Shown: positions 26,650-35,994 of the stretch, piece by piece | How positions within the stretch are numbered: the first letter of the stretch is position 1 | Layout of the letters: every line of letters starts with the position of its first letter | NCBI RefSeq assembly: GCF_028657195.3 | Contig: NZ_JANCPR020000001.1 | Location: forward strand, 1 to 64,000 | Source: Streptomyces iconiensis | GTDB taxonomy: Bacteria > Actinomycetota > Actinomycetes > Streptomycetales > Streptomycetaceae | Direction: 5' to 3' | Length of the DNA: 64,000 nucleotides | The notes under the pieces: generated by a model | Told to the model about the DNA's origin: nothing | The model's input: only the letters and a program-made list of their open reading frames with translations | Databases searched by the model: none | Made by a program: the position numbers and the translations under genes

Positions 26650-28575
26650 ATGCCCGTCGAGTCGGTCTTCCCACAGCTTGAGGCCCTCCTCCCGCACGTT
26701 CAGAAGCCGATCCAGTACGTAGGTGGCGAGCTGAACTCCACCGTCAAGGACTGGGAGGAGACCGACGTCCGCTGGGCACTCATGTACCCGGACGCGTACG
26801 AGGTCGGTCTGCCCAACCAGGGCGTCATGATCCTGTACGAGGTGCTCAACGAGCGCGAGGGCGTCCTCGCGGAGCGTACGTACAGCGTCTGGCCCGACCT
26901 GGAGAAGCTGATGCGGGAGCACGGTGTCCCGCAGTTCACCGTGGACGCGCACCGCCCCGTCGGCGCCTTCGACGTGTTCGGCGTCTCCTTCTCCACGGAG
27001 CTGGGCTACACCAACCTGCTCACGGCCCTCGAACTCGCGGACATCCCGCTGGAGTCCAAGGACCGCACCGTCGACCATCCCATCGTCATGGCGGGCGGCC
27101 ACGCGGCGTTCAACCCGGAACCTGTCGCCGACTTCATCGACGTCGCGGTCATCGGCGACGGCGAGCAGGCGGTACTGGAGGTCTCCGAGATCATCCGCGC
27201 CTGGAAGGCCGAGGGCCGGCCGGGCGGGCGCGACGAGTTGCTGCTGCGGCTGGCCAAGACCGGCGGCGTGTACGTACCGCGCTTCTACGACGTCGAGTAC
27301 CTTCCCGACGGCCGGATCTCGCGCGTCATCCCCAACCGCAGCGGTGTGCCGTGGCGGGTCTCCAAGCACACCGTCATGGACCTGGACGAGTGGCCGTACC
27401 CGAAGCAGCCGCTCGTGCCGCTCGCCGAGACCGTGCACGAGCGGATGTCGGTGGAGATCTTCCGCGGCTGCACCCGCGGCTGCCGCTTCTGCCAGGCGGG
27501 AATGATCACGCGCCCGGTGCGCGAGCGGTCCATCACGGGCATCGGCGACATGGTCGACAAGGGGCTCAAGAACACCGGCTTCGAAGAGGTCGGACTGCTC
27601 TCGCTCTCCTCGGCCGACCACAGCGAGATCGGCGACATCGCCAAGGGCCTCGCCGACCGCTACGAAGAGGACAAGGTCGGTCTGTCCCTGCCCTCGACCC
27701 GCGTCGACGCGTTCAACATCGACCTCGCCAACGAGCTCACCCGCAACGGCCGCCGCTCAGGGCTCACCTTCGCTCCCGAGGGCGGCAGCGAGCGCATCCG
27801 TAAGGTCATCAACAAGATGGTCTCGGAAGAAGACCTGATCCGTACGGTCGCCACCGCGTACGGCAACGGCTGGCGGCAGGTGAAGCTCTACTTCATGTGC
27901 GGGCTGCCCACCGAGACCGACGAGGACGTCCTCCAGATCGGCGACATGGCCGTCAACGTCATCGCCAAGGGCCGCGAGGTCGCCCAGTCCAACGACATCC
28001 GCTGCACCGTCTCCATCGGCGGCTTCGTACCCAAGCCGCACACGCCCTTCCAGTGGGCGCCGCAGCTGTCGGCCGAGGAGACGGACGTACGGCTCGGGAA
28101 GCTGCGCGACAAGATCCGCGGCGACAAGAAGTACGGGCGCTCCATCGGCTTCCGCTACCACGACGGCAAGCCCGGCATCGTCGAGGGCCTTCTCTCGCGC
28201 GGCGACCGCCGCGTCGGCGCGGTCATCCGCGAGGTCTACGAGCGGGGCGGGCGCTTCGACGGCTGGCGCGAGTACTTCTCGTACGACCTGTGGATGCGGT
28301 CCGCCGCCGCGACCCTGCCGCAGCAGGGCGTCGACGTCGACTGGTACACCACGCGCGAGCGCACCTACGAGGAGGTCCTGCCCTGGGACCACCTCGACTC
28401 AGGGCTCGACAAGGACTGGCTCTGGGAGGACTGGCAGGACGCCCTCGACGAGACCGAGGTCCCCGACTGCCGCTGGGACCCCTGCTTCGACTGCGGCGTG
28501 TGCCCCCAGCTCGACCTGGACATCCAGGTCGGCCCGACCGGCAAGAAGCTGCTGCCGCTGACGGTCGTCAAGTAG
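26650..28575 (+). CDS. TIGR03960-type B12-binding/radical SAM protein
   Basis: The 641-residue protein has an N-terminal cobalamin-binding-like region (YPDAYEVGLPNQG, MAGGHAAFNPEP). The radical SAM cluster CxxxCxxC is at Cys274, Cys278 and Cys281 (RGCTRGCRFCQAG). A C-terminal extension has further cysteines (DPCFDCGVCPQ). It is usually paired with the DUF2344 protein, which here starts 1 kb downstream. The biochemical role is not established; an RNA or ribosome-linked modification is sometimes suspected because of its neighbours rne, rplU and rpmA, but this is inference. Confidence 0.9.
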   Translation: MPVESVFPQLEALLPHVQKPIQYVGGELNSTVKDWEETDVRWALMYPDAYEVGLPNQGVMILYEVLNEREGVLAERTYSVWPDLEKLMREHGVPQFTVDAHRPVGAFDVFGVSFSTELGYTNLLTALELADIPLESKDRTVDHPIVMAGGHAAFNPEPVADFIDVAVIGDGEQAVLEVSEIIRAWKAEGRPGGRDELLLRLAKTGGVYVPRFYDVEYLPDGRISRVIPNRSGVPWRVSKHTVMDLDEWPYPKQPLVPLAETVHERMSVEIFRGCTRGCRFCQAGMITRPVRERSITGIGDMVDKGLKNTGFEEVGLLSLSSADHSEIGDIAKGLADRYEEDKVGLSLPSTRVDAFNIDLANELTRNGRRSGLTFAPEGGSERIRKVINKMVSEEDLIRTVATAYGNGWRQVKLYFMCGLPTETDEDVLQIGDMAVNVIAKGREVAQSNDIRCTVSIGGFVPKPHTPFQWAPQLSAEETDVRLGKLRDKIRGDKKYGRSIGFRYHDGKPGIVEGLLSRGDRRVGAVIREVYERGGRFDGWREYFSYDLWMRSAAATLPQQGVDVDWYTTRERTYEEVLPWDHLDSGLDKDWLWEDWQDALDETEVPDCRWDPCFDCGVCPQLDLDIQVGPTGKKLLPLTVVK

Positions 28576-28616
28576 CCGGGGGACGGTCCGCCGCCCGCCG
28601 GGTGTCATAGTTGCGG

Positions 28617-29156
28617 ATGCCCACACTGATTGCCCCGACCATCGAAGTCCGGTCCTCCTTCCTCGCCGCGATGCGTGAGTTCGAGGCGGAGACCGGGGGC
28701 GCCGACAACGACAATTCGATGGTCGGCGAGGAGATGCGCGAGTACGCCGCCGCATGGGAGACCGAGGACGGGTTCCGCGCCTACCTTGCCCGGCTCAGAG
28801 AGGCGGAGGACGAACGCACGCCCTGGCAGGACGGCTCCGTCGGATGCACCACGCTGTGGTGGGTCGAGGACACCGAGTACGTCGGCCGTATCGCGATCCG
28901 CCACGAACTCTCGCCCGGGCTGCTGGAGGTCGGCGGCCACATCGGCTACGACGTACGCCCCTCGGCCCGCCGCAGGGGCCACGCCACGGCCCTCCTGCGC
29001 GCGGCGTTCCCGCACATCCGGGCGCTCGGCATCGACAAGGCCCTGATCACCTGCGACACCGGCAACGTCGCCTCGCGCAAGGTGATCGAGGCGTGCGGGG
29101 GCGTCCTGGAGGACGAACGCCACGGCAAGCTCCGCTACTGGGTCGACCCGTCCTGA
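28617..29156 (+). CDS. GNAT-family N-acetyltransferase
   Basis: This is a 179-residue GNAT protein. The acetyl-CoA loop is near IGYDVRPSARRRGHATALLRAAF, and the terminal ITCDTGNVASRKVIEACGG is typical of RimJ/RimL-like or small-molecule acetyltransferases. The ATG at 28617 is 5 nt after CATAGT, suggesting a leaderless mRNA; a TTG at 28611 would extend it by two residues. It sits between the radical SAM gene and its DUF2344 partner. Substrate unknown. Confidence 0.85.
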   Translation: MPTLIAPTIEVRSSFLAAMREFEAETGGADNDNSMVGEEMREYAAAWETEDGFRAYLARLREAEDERTPWQDGSVGCTTLWWVEDTEYVGRIAIRHELSPGLLEVGGHIGYDVRPSARRRGHATALLRAAFPHIRALGIDKALITCDTGNVASRKVIEACGGVLEDERHGKLRYWVDPS

Positions 29157-29569
29157 CCGGGACTTGAACCCGCTCCGGCCCGGCCCGGTCACTCGGGCGC
29201 CCCCCTGGCCGGTGCGGGGACGGATCGGGGTACGTGCTGCTTGACCCCGTTCGGGTGGGTACGGGCGGCGTGGAGCACCGCGCGGACCGCGCTGTCGCCC
29301 GGAAGCGCATCGGTTCGCGCCAGGCGGGCAGGGATACGCCGTGCCTTCTCCGGCGCGCCCCCCGCCCAGGAGCGGGAGCGGCAGCCGGAGGGCCGCCGCG
29401 TACCCTAGGCAGAAGGATCATCCGCACAAACGCACAACGCGTGCCGTGCCCGGCCCCGTCCCCGGGGGCATGGAGCCGGGACCGCTGCGGACTTCCGCCT
29501 TCGTACATGTCCTGTCAACGAAGGGCGGGCGCCATCCGAGCGTGCCGCCCGGCACCGAGGAGAGAACCA
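29157..29569 (+). other. 413-bp region before the DUF2344 gene
   Basis: No supported gene is seen. TACCCT at about 29401 could be a -10, giving a 5' UTR of about 155 nt. A Shine-Dalgarno GAGGAGAG lies at 29557-29564. Open frames here lack coding support. Confidence 0.4.
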
Positions 29570-30412
29570 CTGGGCAAGCGACAGCCCGAAGGCCCGCCGC
29601 CCGCACCCGCCGTGCAGCGCGTACGCCTGCGCTACACCAAGCGAGGCCGCCTTCGGTTCACCAGCCACCGCGACTTCCAGCGCGCCTTTGAACGGGCACT
29701 GCGCAGGGCCGAGGTCCCCATGGCGTACTCCGCAGGTTTCACACCCCACCCCAAGGTCTCGTACGCGAACGCGGCGCCCACAGGCACGGGCAGCGAGGCC
29801 GAGTATCTGGAGATCGCCCTGACTCAGCAGCGCGACCCGGAAGCGCTCCGCGCGCTCCTGGACGAGTGCATGCCGACAGGGCTCGACATCATCGACGCGG
29901 TCGAGGCACGGGGCTCCGACTTCAGCGACCGGCTCCAGGCTTCCGAGTGGGAGCTGAGATTCGAGGGAGTCAGCCCGCAGGAAGCCGCCCGAGCCGCCGA
30001 CACCTTCCTCGCGGCCGAGTCCGTCGAGGTGAAACGCCAGACCAAGAAGGGCATCCGCGCCTTCGACGCACGCGCGGCCGTCCGTACGCTCGTACCCGCC
30101 GGCGGGACCGGACAGGGAGCCCCCGCGAACAGGGCCGATAGGCCCGGGGACGCTGCCTGTGCGATACTGCGCCTGGTAGTACGGCACGTGACACCCGCCG
30201 TACGACCCGACGACGTCCTGTCCGGTCTCCGCGCTACGGCCGACCTGGCGCCGCCGGTCCCCACAGCGGTGACCAGGCTGGCGCAGGGGCCGCTCGATGA
30301 GGAGACAGGCACGGTGACCGACCCGTTCGCGCCTGACCGCGACGCGCTCTCCGGGCCCACAGGCTCAGGGGATCTTCCCAGCGTCGCGACGGTGCGGGGC
30401 GGCACCGCGTAG
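29570..30412 (+). CDS. TIGR03936/DUF2344 family protein with a CTG start
   Basis: The 280-residue protein begins LGKRQPEGPPPAPAVQRVRLRYTK and carries the DUF2344 core (RFTSHRDFQRAFERALRRAEVPMAYSAGF, HPKVSYANAAPTG). It is the usual partner of the TIGR03960 radical SAM protein. The most likely start is CTG at 29570: GAGGAG lies 7 nt upstream, GKRQPEG is the N-terminus I recall in Streptomyces homologues, and no ATG, GTG or TTG is in frame near the site. The next in-frame GTG (VQRVRLRY) has no ribosome binding site. The function is unknown. Confidence 0.85.
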   Translation: MGKRQPEGPPPAPAVQRVRLRYTKRGRLRFTSHRDFQRAFERALRRAEVPMAYSAGFTPHPKVSYANAAPTGTGSEAEYLEIALTQQRDPEALRALLDECMPTGLDIIDAVEARGSDFSDRLQASEWELRFEGVSPQEAARAADTFLAAESVEVKRQTKKGIRAFDARAAVRTLVPAGGTGQGAPANRADRPGDAACAILRLVVRHVTPAVRPDDVLSGLRATADLAPPVPTAVTRLAQGPLDEETGTVTDPFAPDRDALSGPTGSGDLPSVATVRGGTA

Positions 30413-30665
30413 GTCCGCCGCCGTAGGAAGCGCAGCCGCTGACGCACGCCAGGGAGCCACCCGGGTCGCTGTCCGGACGGCGAGCGCACAGACCAGCAGA
30501 CTTTCGCCGTAGCCGGGCCGGGACTAGGCCCCGGAACCGGCGAGTGAGACAACAGCTCCCGCGCGGCGCCCGCGCCCCCGGAGAGTGTTCCGCCCCACAT
30601 CAGGGCGGGACGCGCCGGAACGAACGAGGCGCGGCGCCCGGGAGCGTGACGGGAGAACCACCCGC
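30413..30665 (+). other. Long leader region upstream of the RNase E/G gene
   Basis: The 253-bp gap holds no gene and several GC inverted segments. A structured 5' UTR is possible, as RNase E genes are often autoregulated through their leader. No specific structure could be assigned with confidence. Confidence 0.3.
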
Positions 30666-33600
30666 ATGCGCGAACCAACTGAATCCAACGAGGCCCAGGC
30701 CCACGTCGGAGCCACCAACGCAGCCGGATCCTCAGGGACCGCACCAGCAGCCGAGTCCGCTGAACCAGCGGCCTCCGGCCCCAGCGACACGCTTCCCCCG
30801 CGCCGCCGACGGCGCGCGGCCAGCCGCCCGGCGGGACCACCCGTGGCAGCAGCCGCGGGCTCTGAGCCCGCTTCCGCACAGGACAGCGCCCCGGCGTCCG
30901 CCGAGGTCAGGGACAGTGCGGGCGGCGGCGCGACGCCGCCTGGAGCGCCTGAGCCAGCCGCCGCGGTGAGCCCGGCGTCCCCGACGCCGGAGTCAGGCTC
31001 CGAGCCACCGGCCGAGAGCGCACCGGCGCCGGCGGCCCGTACGAGGCGCCGCGCCACCCGCAAGGCCACGGCTCCCGCAGGATCGCCTCCGCCGGCCGAG
31101 GCCCCGGACCCCGGGGCCCAGGCCACCGGGACACCCGCTGCCGGTACTCCGGCGGCCGAGCCCGAGACGGCGCCCGCCGAGGCTGAGGCCCCCGCACCCG
31201 CCGCCCGTACGCGCCGCCGCGCCGGCCGCAAGACCTCGGCGCCCGCAGCCGGGGAAGCGGCGCAGGACGAAGCGCCGCAGACCGCCTCGGCGCCCGAGAG
31301 CGAGACCGGGGCCGAGTCCCAGGCACCCTCGGTGCCGGAGGCCAAGTCGGAGGCGGGCGAGCAGGAAGCGCCCGCGCCCCGTACGCGCCGCCGTGCCACC
31401 CGTAAGGCCGCCGAGCCGGAGCCGCAGGGCGAGGGCGAGCAGAGCGCGCCGGAGGAGGAACAGGCCGCACCCGCGGCGCGTACCCGCCGCAGGGCCTCCC
31501 GTGCCACCTCGGCGCCGGCGGACGGGGAAGCCTCCGAGGCCGAAGCCAAGGGCGAAGCCCCCCGGGCCGAATCCGAGAGCACCGCCAAGAGCGCGGCCAA
31601 GAGCACCTCGAAGAGCGCGGCCAAGAAGGCGGCCAAGAGCGAGCCCGCGACCGAGGCCGCCGCCGAGCCCGTCGCTGAACCCGCCGCGGAGGCCACCGCC
31701 GAACCGGCCGCGGAGCCCCAGCAGGAGGCGCCGGTGGCCACCCGCCGCCGCGCCACCCGTAAGCCCGTTGAGGCGGCCAAGAGCGAGGCCGGTGAGGGCA
31801 GGGCCGCGTCCGGCCGTGCGCGCAAGCGGAACGCGCCGCCCGTGGCGATGTTCCAGGCACCCGTGTTCACCGAGCCCGCGTTCCAGACGCCCCAGAGCGC
31901 TGCCGCCGCGGCGGCAGCCGAGGCGGCCGAGCGGAACGCCGGGGTCGAGGAGCCCGAGGAAGAGACCGCGGTAGCGGAGCAGGAGCCGGCCGAGCCGGCG
32001 CAGGCCACCGAGGCCGAGACGGCCGGCGGGCCCTCGCGCCGCCGCCGTCGCCGCCGTGGTGAGGCCGCCCCCGAGACCGAGGCACCGGCCGACAGGTCCG
32101 GTTCCGCCGCCCAGGGCGGCGGCGCGGGCGAGGACGCGGCGCGCGCCGACGAGCAGGACGAGCGTGACGAGCAGGACGGTGCCGACGAGCAGGAAGGCTC
32201 GGGTCAGCCGGGCGACCGGCCCGCGCGCCGCCGCCGCAGGGGAGGCCGTCGCCGTCGCCGTGGCGAGGCCGACGAGCAGCACCCGCAGCCGGAGCACGCG
32301 GAGGCCGACGAGCAGCACCCGCACGCCGGGCACGCTGACAGCGCCTACGCCGCAGACATCGCGGACACCGCCCAGAACGAGTCGCCCGACGCCGGGCACG
32401 AGGACGAGGACGAGGCGGACGAGGACAGCTCGGCGGGCGGCAGCTCCAGCAGCAGCTCGCGCCGTCGCCGTCGGCGCCGTCGCCGGTCGGGTGACGGCGA
32501 GGGCCAGCAGTCCGGTGAGGCCGGCGGCACCGGTGGCGACGATCCGGAGCGCACCGTCGTCAAGGTCCGCGAGCCCCGCAAGAAGAAGGAGACCGAGCCC
32601 GGTACCTCCAGCGACGAGGTGCAGGCGATCAAGGGCTCCACACGCCTGGAGGCCAAGAAGCAGCGCCGCCGCGAGGGCCGCGAGCAGGGCCGCCGCCGGG
32701 TGCCGATCGTCACCGAGGCGGAGTTCCTGGCACGCCGCGAGGCCGTCAAGCGAGAGATGATCGTCCGCCAGAGCGGCGAGCGCACCCAGATCGGCATCCT
32801 TGAGGACGACGTGCTGGTCGAGCACTTCGTCAACAAGGAGCAGTCGACGTCGTACGTCGGCAACGTCTACCTCGGCAAGGTGCAGAACGTCCTGCCGTCG
32901 ATGGAGGCCGCCTTCGTCGACATCGGCAAGGGCCGTAACGCCGTGCTGTACGCGGGCGAGGTCAACTTCGAGTCGCTCGGCATGGCCCACGGGCCGCGCC
33001 GCATCGAGACCGCGCTCAAGTCGGGCCAGTCCGTGCTCGTCCAGGTCACCAAGGACCCGATCGGCCACAAGGGCGCCCGCCTGACCAGCCAGGTCTCGCT
33101 GCCGGGCCGCTACCTCGTGTATGTGCCCGAGGGTTCGATGACGGGCATCAGCCGCAAGCTCCCCGACACCGAGCGCTCGCGGCTGAAGCAGATCCTGAAG
33201 AAGGTCGTCCCCGAGGACGCCGGCGTCATCGTCCGTACGGCGGCCGAGGGCGCCAGCGAGGACGAGCTGCGCCGCGACGTCGAGCGTCTCCAGGCGCAGT
33301 GGGAGGACATCCAGAAGAAGTCCCAGAAGGGCAACGCACCGACGCTGCTCTACGGCGAGCCCGACATGACCGTCCGCGTCGTGCGCGACATCTTCAACGA
33401 GGACTTCTCCAAGGTCATCGTCAGCGGCGACGGCGCCTGGGACACGATCCACGGCTATGTCTCGCACGTGGCGCCCGACCTCGTCGACCGGCTCCAGAAG
33501 TGGACCTCGGACGTCGACGTCTTCGCCTCGTACCGCATCGACGAGCAGCTGATGAAGGGGCTGGACCGCAAGGTCTGGCTGCCGAGCGGCGGCTCGCTGG

Positions 33601-34934
33601 TGATCGACAGGACCGAGGCGATGATCGTCGTCGACGTCAACACCGGCAAGTTCACGGGCCAGGGCGGAAACCTGGAGGAGACGGTCACCAGGAACAACCT
33701 GGAGGCGGCCGAGGAGATCGTGCGCCAGCTGCGGCTGCGCGACCTGGGCGGCATCATCGTGATCGACTTCATCGACATGGTGCTGGAGTCCAACCGGGAC
33801 CTGGTGCTGCGCCGCCTGCTGGAGTGCCTGGGCCGCGACCGCACCAAGCACCAGGTCGCCGAGGTCACCTCGCTGGGCCTTGTGCAGATGACCCGTAAGC
33901 GGGTCGGGCAGGGGCTGCTGGAGGCGTTCTCCGAGCCGTGCGTCCACTGCAACGGGCGCGGCGTCCATGTGCACATGGAACAGCCGAGCGCCGGTGCGGG
34001 CGGCAAGAAGGGCAAGAAGAAGGGCAAGGGCGGCCAGCAGGCGCAGCCCGAGCCCGTGCCGTTCGAGTCCTCGCCCGCCACCGAGCCTGCGGCCGTCGCC
34101 GTCGAGCCCGTCGAGCGGGTCGCCGAGCCCGCCGAGGTGCCGGAGCCGGTCGAGTTCGTGCCGGACGCCGAGCTGTACAGCAGCGCGGCCGAGGCGGAGG
34201 CCGCGGCTTCCACCACGCGTGGCCGTTCGCGGCGGCGCGGAAGCCGCAAGGCGAGCGCGCCGGCGGGGTCGCCGAAGGCCGCCGAGGCGCAGGGCGCACC
34301 CGAGGCGGAGCCCGCACCCGCGGCCCGGCCCGCACCGGTTGCCGAGCCCGCGCCTTCGGCGCCTTCGGCGCCCGAGCCGGCCGCCGAGGCCGCACCGGAG
34401 CCCGAGCCCGCACCGGAGCCCGCGCCCGAGCCCGCCCCCGCGGCGGGGACCCGTACCCGGCGCAGGGCCTCCCGCAAGGCGAGCGCCCCCGCGGGTTCGC
34501 CCAGCGTGTCGGAGGACTCCGCCGCCGTGACGGTGGTCCCGTCCGAGGCGACCCCGGCCCCTGCGCCGGTGCAGGAGGTCGCTGAGGCAGCCGTGGAGGC
34601 AGCCGGGGCACCTTCCGAGGCGCCCGCCGAGGCGGCGCCAGCCAAGCCCAGGCGCCGGGCGACGCGCAAGGTCACCGCTCCCGCGGGGCCGCCCGCCGGG
34701 GACGGTCCGGGTGAGGAGGCCGGGGCCGAGGCTCCGGCGCCGGCGAAGAAGACGGCCAAGAAGACGGCGGCGAAGAAGGCAGCGGTCAAGAAGTCGGCCG
34801 CCGCCAAGAAGACACCGGCGAAGAAGGCCGCTGCGAAGAAGACGACGGCCAAGAAGGCGTCGGCTTCGAAGAAGACAGCGGCGGCGGAGCAGGAGGGCGG
34901 CTCCTCGGTTTCGGCTCCGGCCACCGAGGACTGA
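30666..34934 (+). CDS. rne: Ribonuclease E/G with long repeat-rich flanks
   Basis: The 1422-residue RNase E/G has its catalytic core in the centre (about residues 690-1120). The core has an S1 domain (YVGNVYLGKVQNVLPSMEAAFVD), the metal-binding aspartates (VDVNTGKF and IDFIDM) and a zinc-link-like CVHCNGRG. About 690 residues before and 300 after are Ala/Pro/Glu-rich and contain about eight copies of an RRRA(T/S)RK-(S/T)APAG motif, arginine patches and, at the end, a histone-H1-like KKTAKK tail. It is expected to bind RNA and act as a degradosome scaffold. The ATG at 30666 has GGGAG upstream; an in-frame start at 30585 is less likely. Confidence 0.93.
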   Translation: MREPTESNEAQAHVGATNAAGSSGTAPAAESAEPAASGPSDTLPPRRRRRAASRPAGPPVAAAAGSEPASAQDSAPASAEVRDSAGGGATPPGAPEPAAAVSPASPTPESGSEPPAESAPAPAARTRRRATRKATAPAGSPPPAEAPDPGAQATGTPAAGTPAAEPETAPAEAEAPAPAARTRRRAGRKTSAPAAGEAAQDEAPQTASAPESETGAESQAPSVPEAKSEAGEQEAPAPRTRRRATRKAAEPEPQGEGEQSAPEEEQAAPAARTRRRASRATSAPADGEASEAEAKGEAPRAESESTAKSAAKSTSKSAAKKAAKSEPATEAAAEPVAEPAAEATAEPAAEPQQEAPVATRRRATRKPVEAAKSEAGEGRAASGRARKRNAPPVAMFQAPVFTEPAFQTPQSAAAAAAAEAAERNAGVEEPEEETAVAEQEPAEPAQATEAETAGGPSRRRRRRRGEAAPETEAPADRSGSAAQGGGAGEDAARADEQDERDEQDGADEQEGSGQPGDRPARRRRRGGRRRRRGEADEQHPQPEHAEADEQHPHAGHADSAYAADIADTAQNESPDAGHEDEDEADEDSSAGGSSSSSSRRRRRRRRRSGDGEGQQSGEAGGTGGDDPERTVVKVREPRKKKETEPGTSSDEVQAIKGSTRLEAKKQRRREGREQGRRRVPIVTEAEFLARREAVKREMIVRQSGERTQIGILEDDVLVEHFVNKEQSTSYVGNVYLGKVQNVLPSMEAAFVDIGKGRNAVLYAGEVNFESLGMAHGPRRIETALKSGQSVLVQVTKDPIGHKGARLTSQVSLPGRYLVYVPEGSMTGISRKLPDTERSRLKQILKKVVPEDAGVIVRTAAEGASEDELRRDVERLQAQWEDIQKKSQKGNAPTLLYGEPDMTVRVVRDIFNEDFSKVIVSGDGAWDTIHGYVSHVAPDLVDRLQKWTSDVDVFASYRIDEQLMKGLDRKVWLPSGGSLVIDRTEAMIVVDVNTGKFTGQGGNLEETVTRNNLEAAEEIVRQLRLRDLGGIIVIDFIDMVLESNRDLVLRRLLECLGRDRTKHQVAEVTSLGLVQMTRKRVGQGLLEAFSEPCVHCNGRGVHVHMEQPSAGAGGKKGKKKGKGGQQAQPEPVPFESSPATEPAAVAVEPVERVAEPAEVPEPVEFVPDAELYSSAAEAEAAASTTRGRSRRRGSRKASAPAGSPKAAEAQGAPEAEPAPAARPAPVAEPAPSAPSAPEPAAEAAPEPEPAPEPAPEPAPAAGTRTRRRASRKASAPAGSPSVSEDSAAVTVVPSEATPAPAPVQEVAEAAVEAAGAPSEAPAEAAPAKPRRRATRKVTAPAGPPAGDGPGEEAGAEAPAPAKKTAKKTAAKKAAVKKSAAAKKTPAKKAAAKKTTAKKASASKKTAAAEQEGGSSVSAPATED

Positions 34935-34938
34935 CCGC

Positions 34939-34986
34939 CGCCGGAGGGCGGGGCAGGGGCCAGGAGCCCCGCCCCGCCCTCCGGCG
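34939..34986 (+). terminator. Strong hairpin after rne
   Basis: A perfect 16-bp arm starting CGCCGGAGGGCGGGGC (34939-34954) pairs with 34971-34986. An inner GGGGC/GCCCC pair and a CAGGA loop complete it. No T-tract follows, which is common for Streptomyces terminators. Confidence 0.75.
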
Positions 34987-35109
34987 CAGGTCGGGGCCCT
35001 TGCGCGGCGCTGCCCTGTCCCGTAAGGGGACGGGTGGGGCCGGGGGGCGAGGGCCCTTGCGAGTGGGGTAGTCTTGGTGGTCGGCGTGTCGGCTAGGCAC
35101 GTCTGCCTC

Positions 35110-35148
35110 TGAGCAACTCCCTCCCGCTCCGTCGGGAGAGGCCGCTCA
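35110..35148 (+). promoter_or_regulatory. Structured leader upstream of rplU
   Basis: TGAGC (35110-35114) pairs with GCTCA (35144-35148), enclosing CTCCC (35117-35121) paired with GGGAG (35134-35138). It lies in the likely 5' UTR of rplU, about 90 nt before its start. It may be a ribosomal-protein autoregulatory structure. No known class is claimed. Confidence 0.35.
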
Positions 35149-35233
35149 ATCCTTCCGGATCCAGATCCGCGTCCTCGCGCGTGGCCGGGCGGCTGGCATC
35201 AGAGGCTCCGTATCGAGCGAAAGAGAGTTCCGC

Positions 35234-35557
35234 GTGTACGCGATCGTGCGCACCGGCGGGCGCCAGCAGAAGGTGTCTGTGGGCGACGTCATCGAGGTTG
35301 ACCGTCTGTCTGAGAGCAAGGTCGGCGACAGCGTCGAGCTCTCGACCCTGCTCGTGGTCGACGGCGACGCCGTCACCAGCGACCCCTGGGTGCTGGCAGG
35401 CGTCAAGGTCCAGGCCGAGGTGGTTGACCACCACAAGGGCGACAAGATCCGGATCCAGAAGTACAAGAACAAGACCGGTTACAAGAAGCGCATCGGTCAC
35501 CGTCAGCTGCACACCGCGCTGAAGGTCACCGGCATCCCCGCCCCGGCCAAGAAGTAA
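35234..35557 (+). CDS. rplU: 50S ribosomal protein L21
   Basis: The 107-residue protein has the classic start [20 protein letters not shown] and the C-terminal [20 protein letters not shown] start after AAAGAGAG. It is co-transcribed with rpmA, 13 bp downstream, as in most bacteria. Confidence 0.98.
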   Translation: MYAIVRTGGRQQKVSVGDVIEVDRLSESKVGDSVELSTLLVVDGDAVTSDPWVLAGVKVQAEVVDHHKGDKIRIQKYKNKTGYKKRIGHRQLHTALKVTGIPAPAKK

Positions 35558-35570
35558 GGACTGAGGAGAG

Positions 35571-35831
35571 ATGGCACACAAGAAGGGCGCATCGTCCACT
35601 CGGAACGGTCGCGATTCCAACGCGCAGTACCTCGGCGTGAAGCGCTTCGGCGGTCAGGTCGTCAACGCGGGTGAGATCCTGGTCCGCCAGCGTGGCACCC
35701 ACTTCCACCCGGGCAAGGGCGTCGGCCGCGGCGGCGACGACACCCTGTTCGCGCTGGACGCCGGTGCGGTGAAGTTCGGTACGCACCGCGGCCGTAAGGT
35801 CGTGAACATCGTTCCTGCCGCTGCTGAGTAG
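35571..35831 (+). CDS. rpmA: 50S ribosomal protein L27
   Basis: The 86-residue protein begins [19 protein letters not shown] without the N-terminal extension that is cleaved in Firmicutes. It contains the L27 signature [25 protein letters not shown] precedes the ATG. A terminator-like hairpin follows before obg. Confidence 0.98.
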   Translation: MAHKKGASSTRNGRDSNAQYLGVKRFGGQVVNAGEILVRQRGTHFHPGKGVGRGGDDTLFALDAGAVKFGTHRGRKVVNIVPAAAE

Positions 35832-35856
35832 TCAGCCAGGATCGATCACAGCTGTT

Positions 35857-35908
35857 CCGAGGGCGGACCTCCTCTTTCCGTTGGTGCGGGAAGAGGGGCC
35901 GCCCTCGG
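35857..35908 (+). terminator. Hairpin between rpmA and obg
   Basis: CCGAGGGCGG (35857-35866) pairs with CCGCCCTCGG (35899-35908). An inner CCTCTT/AAGAGG helix extends the stem. It may terminate or attenuate rplU-rpmA transcription before obg. Confidence 0.75.
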
Positions 35909-35994
35909 CGCGTTGAGGAACGAAACAACGCGATCCACTCTCAAGCACGCAAGAGCACATACGAGTACGTAAGAGCACGCCGGGAGGCACCCTC

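Noticed and set aside
30993..33974. 993-residue minus-strand open frame inside rne
   Set aside because: A shadow of the RNase E/G coding sequence caused by GC bias. The plus-strand catalytic motifs are certain.
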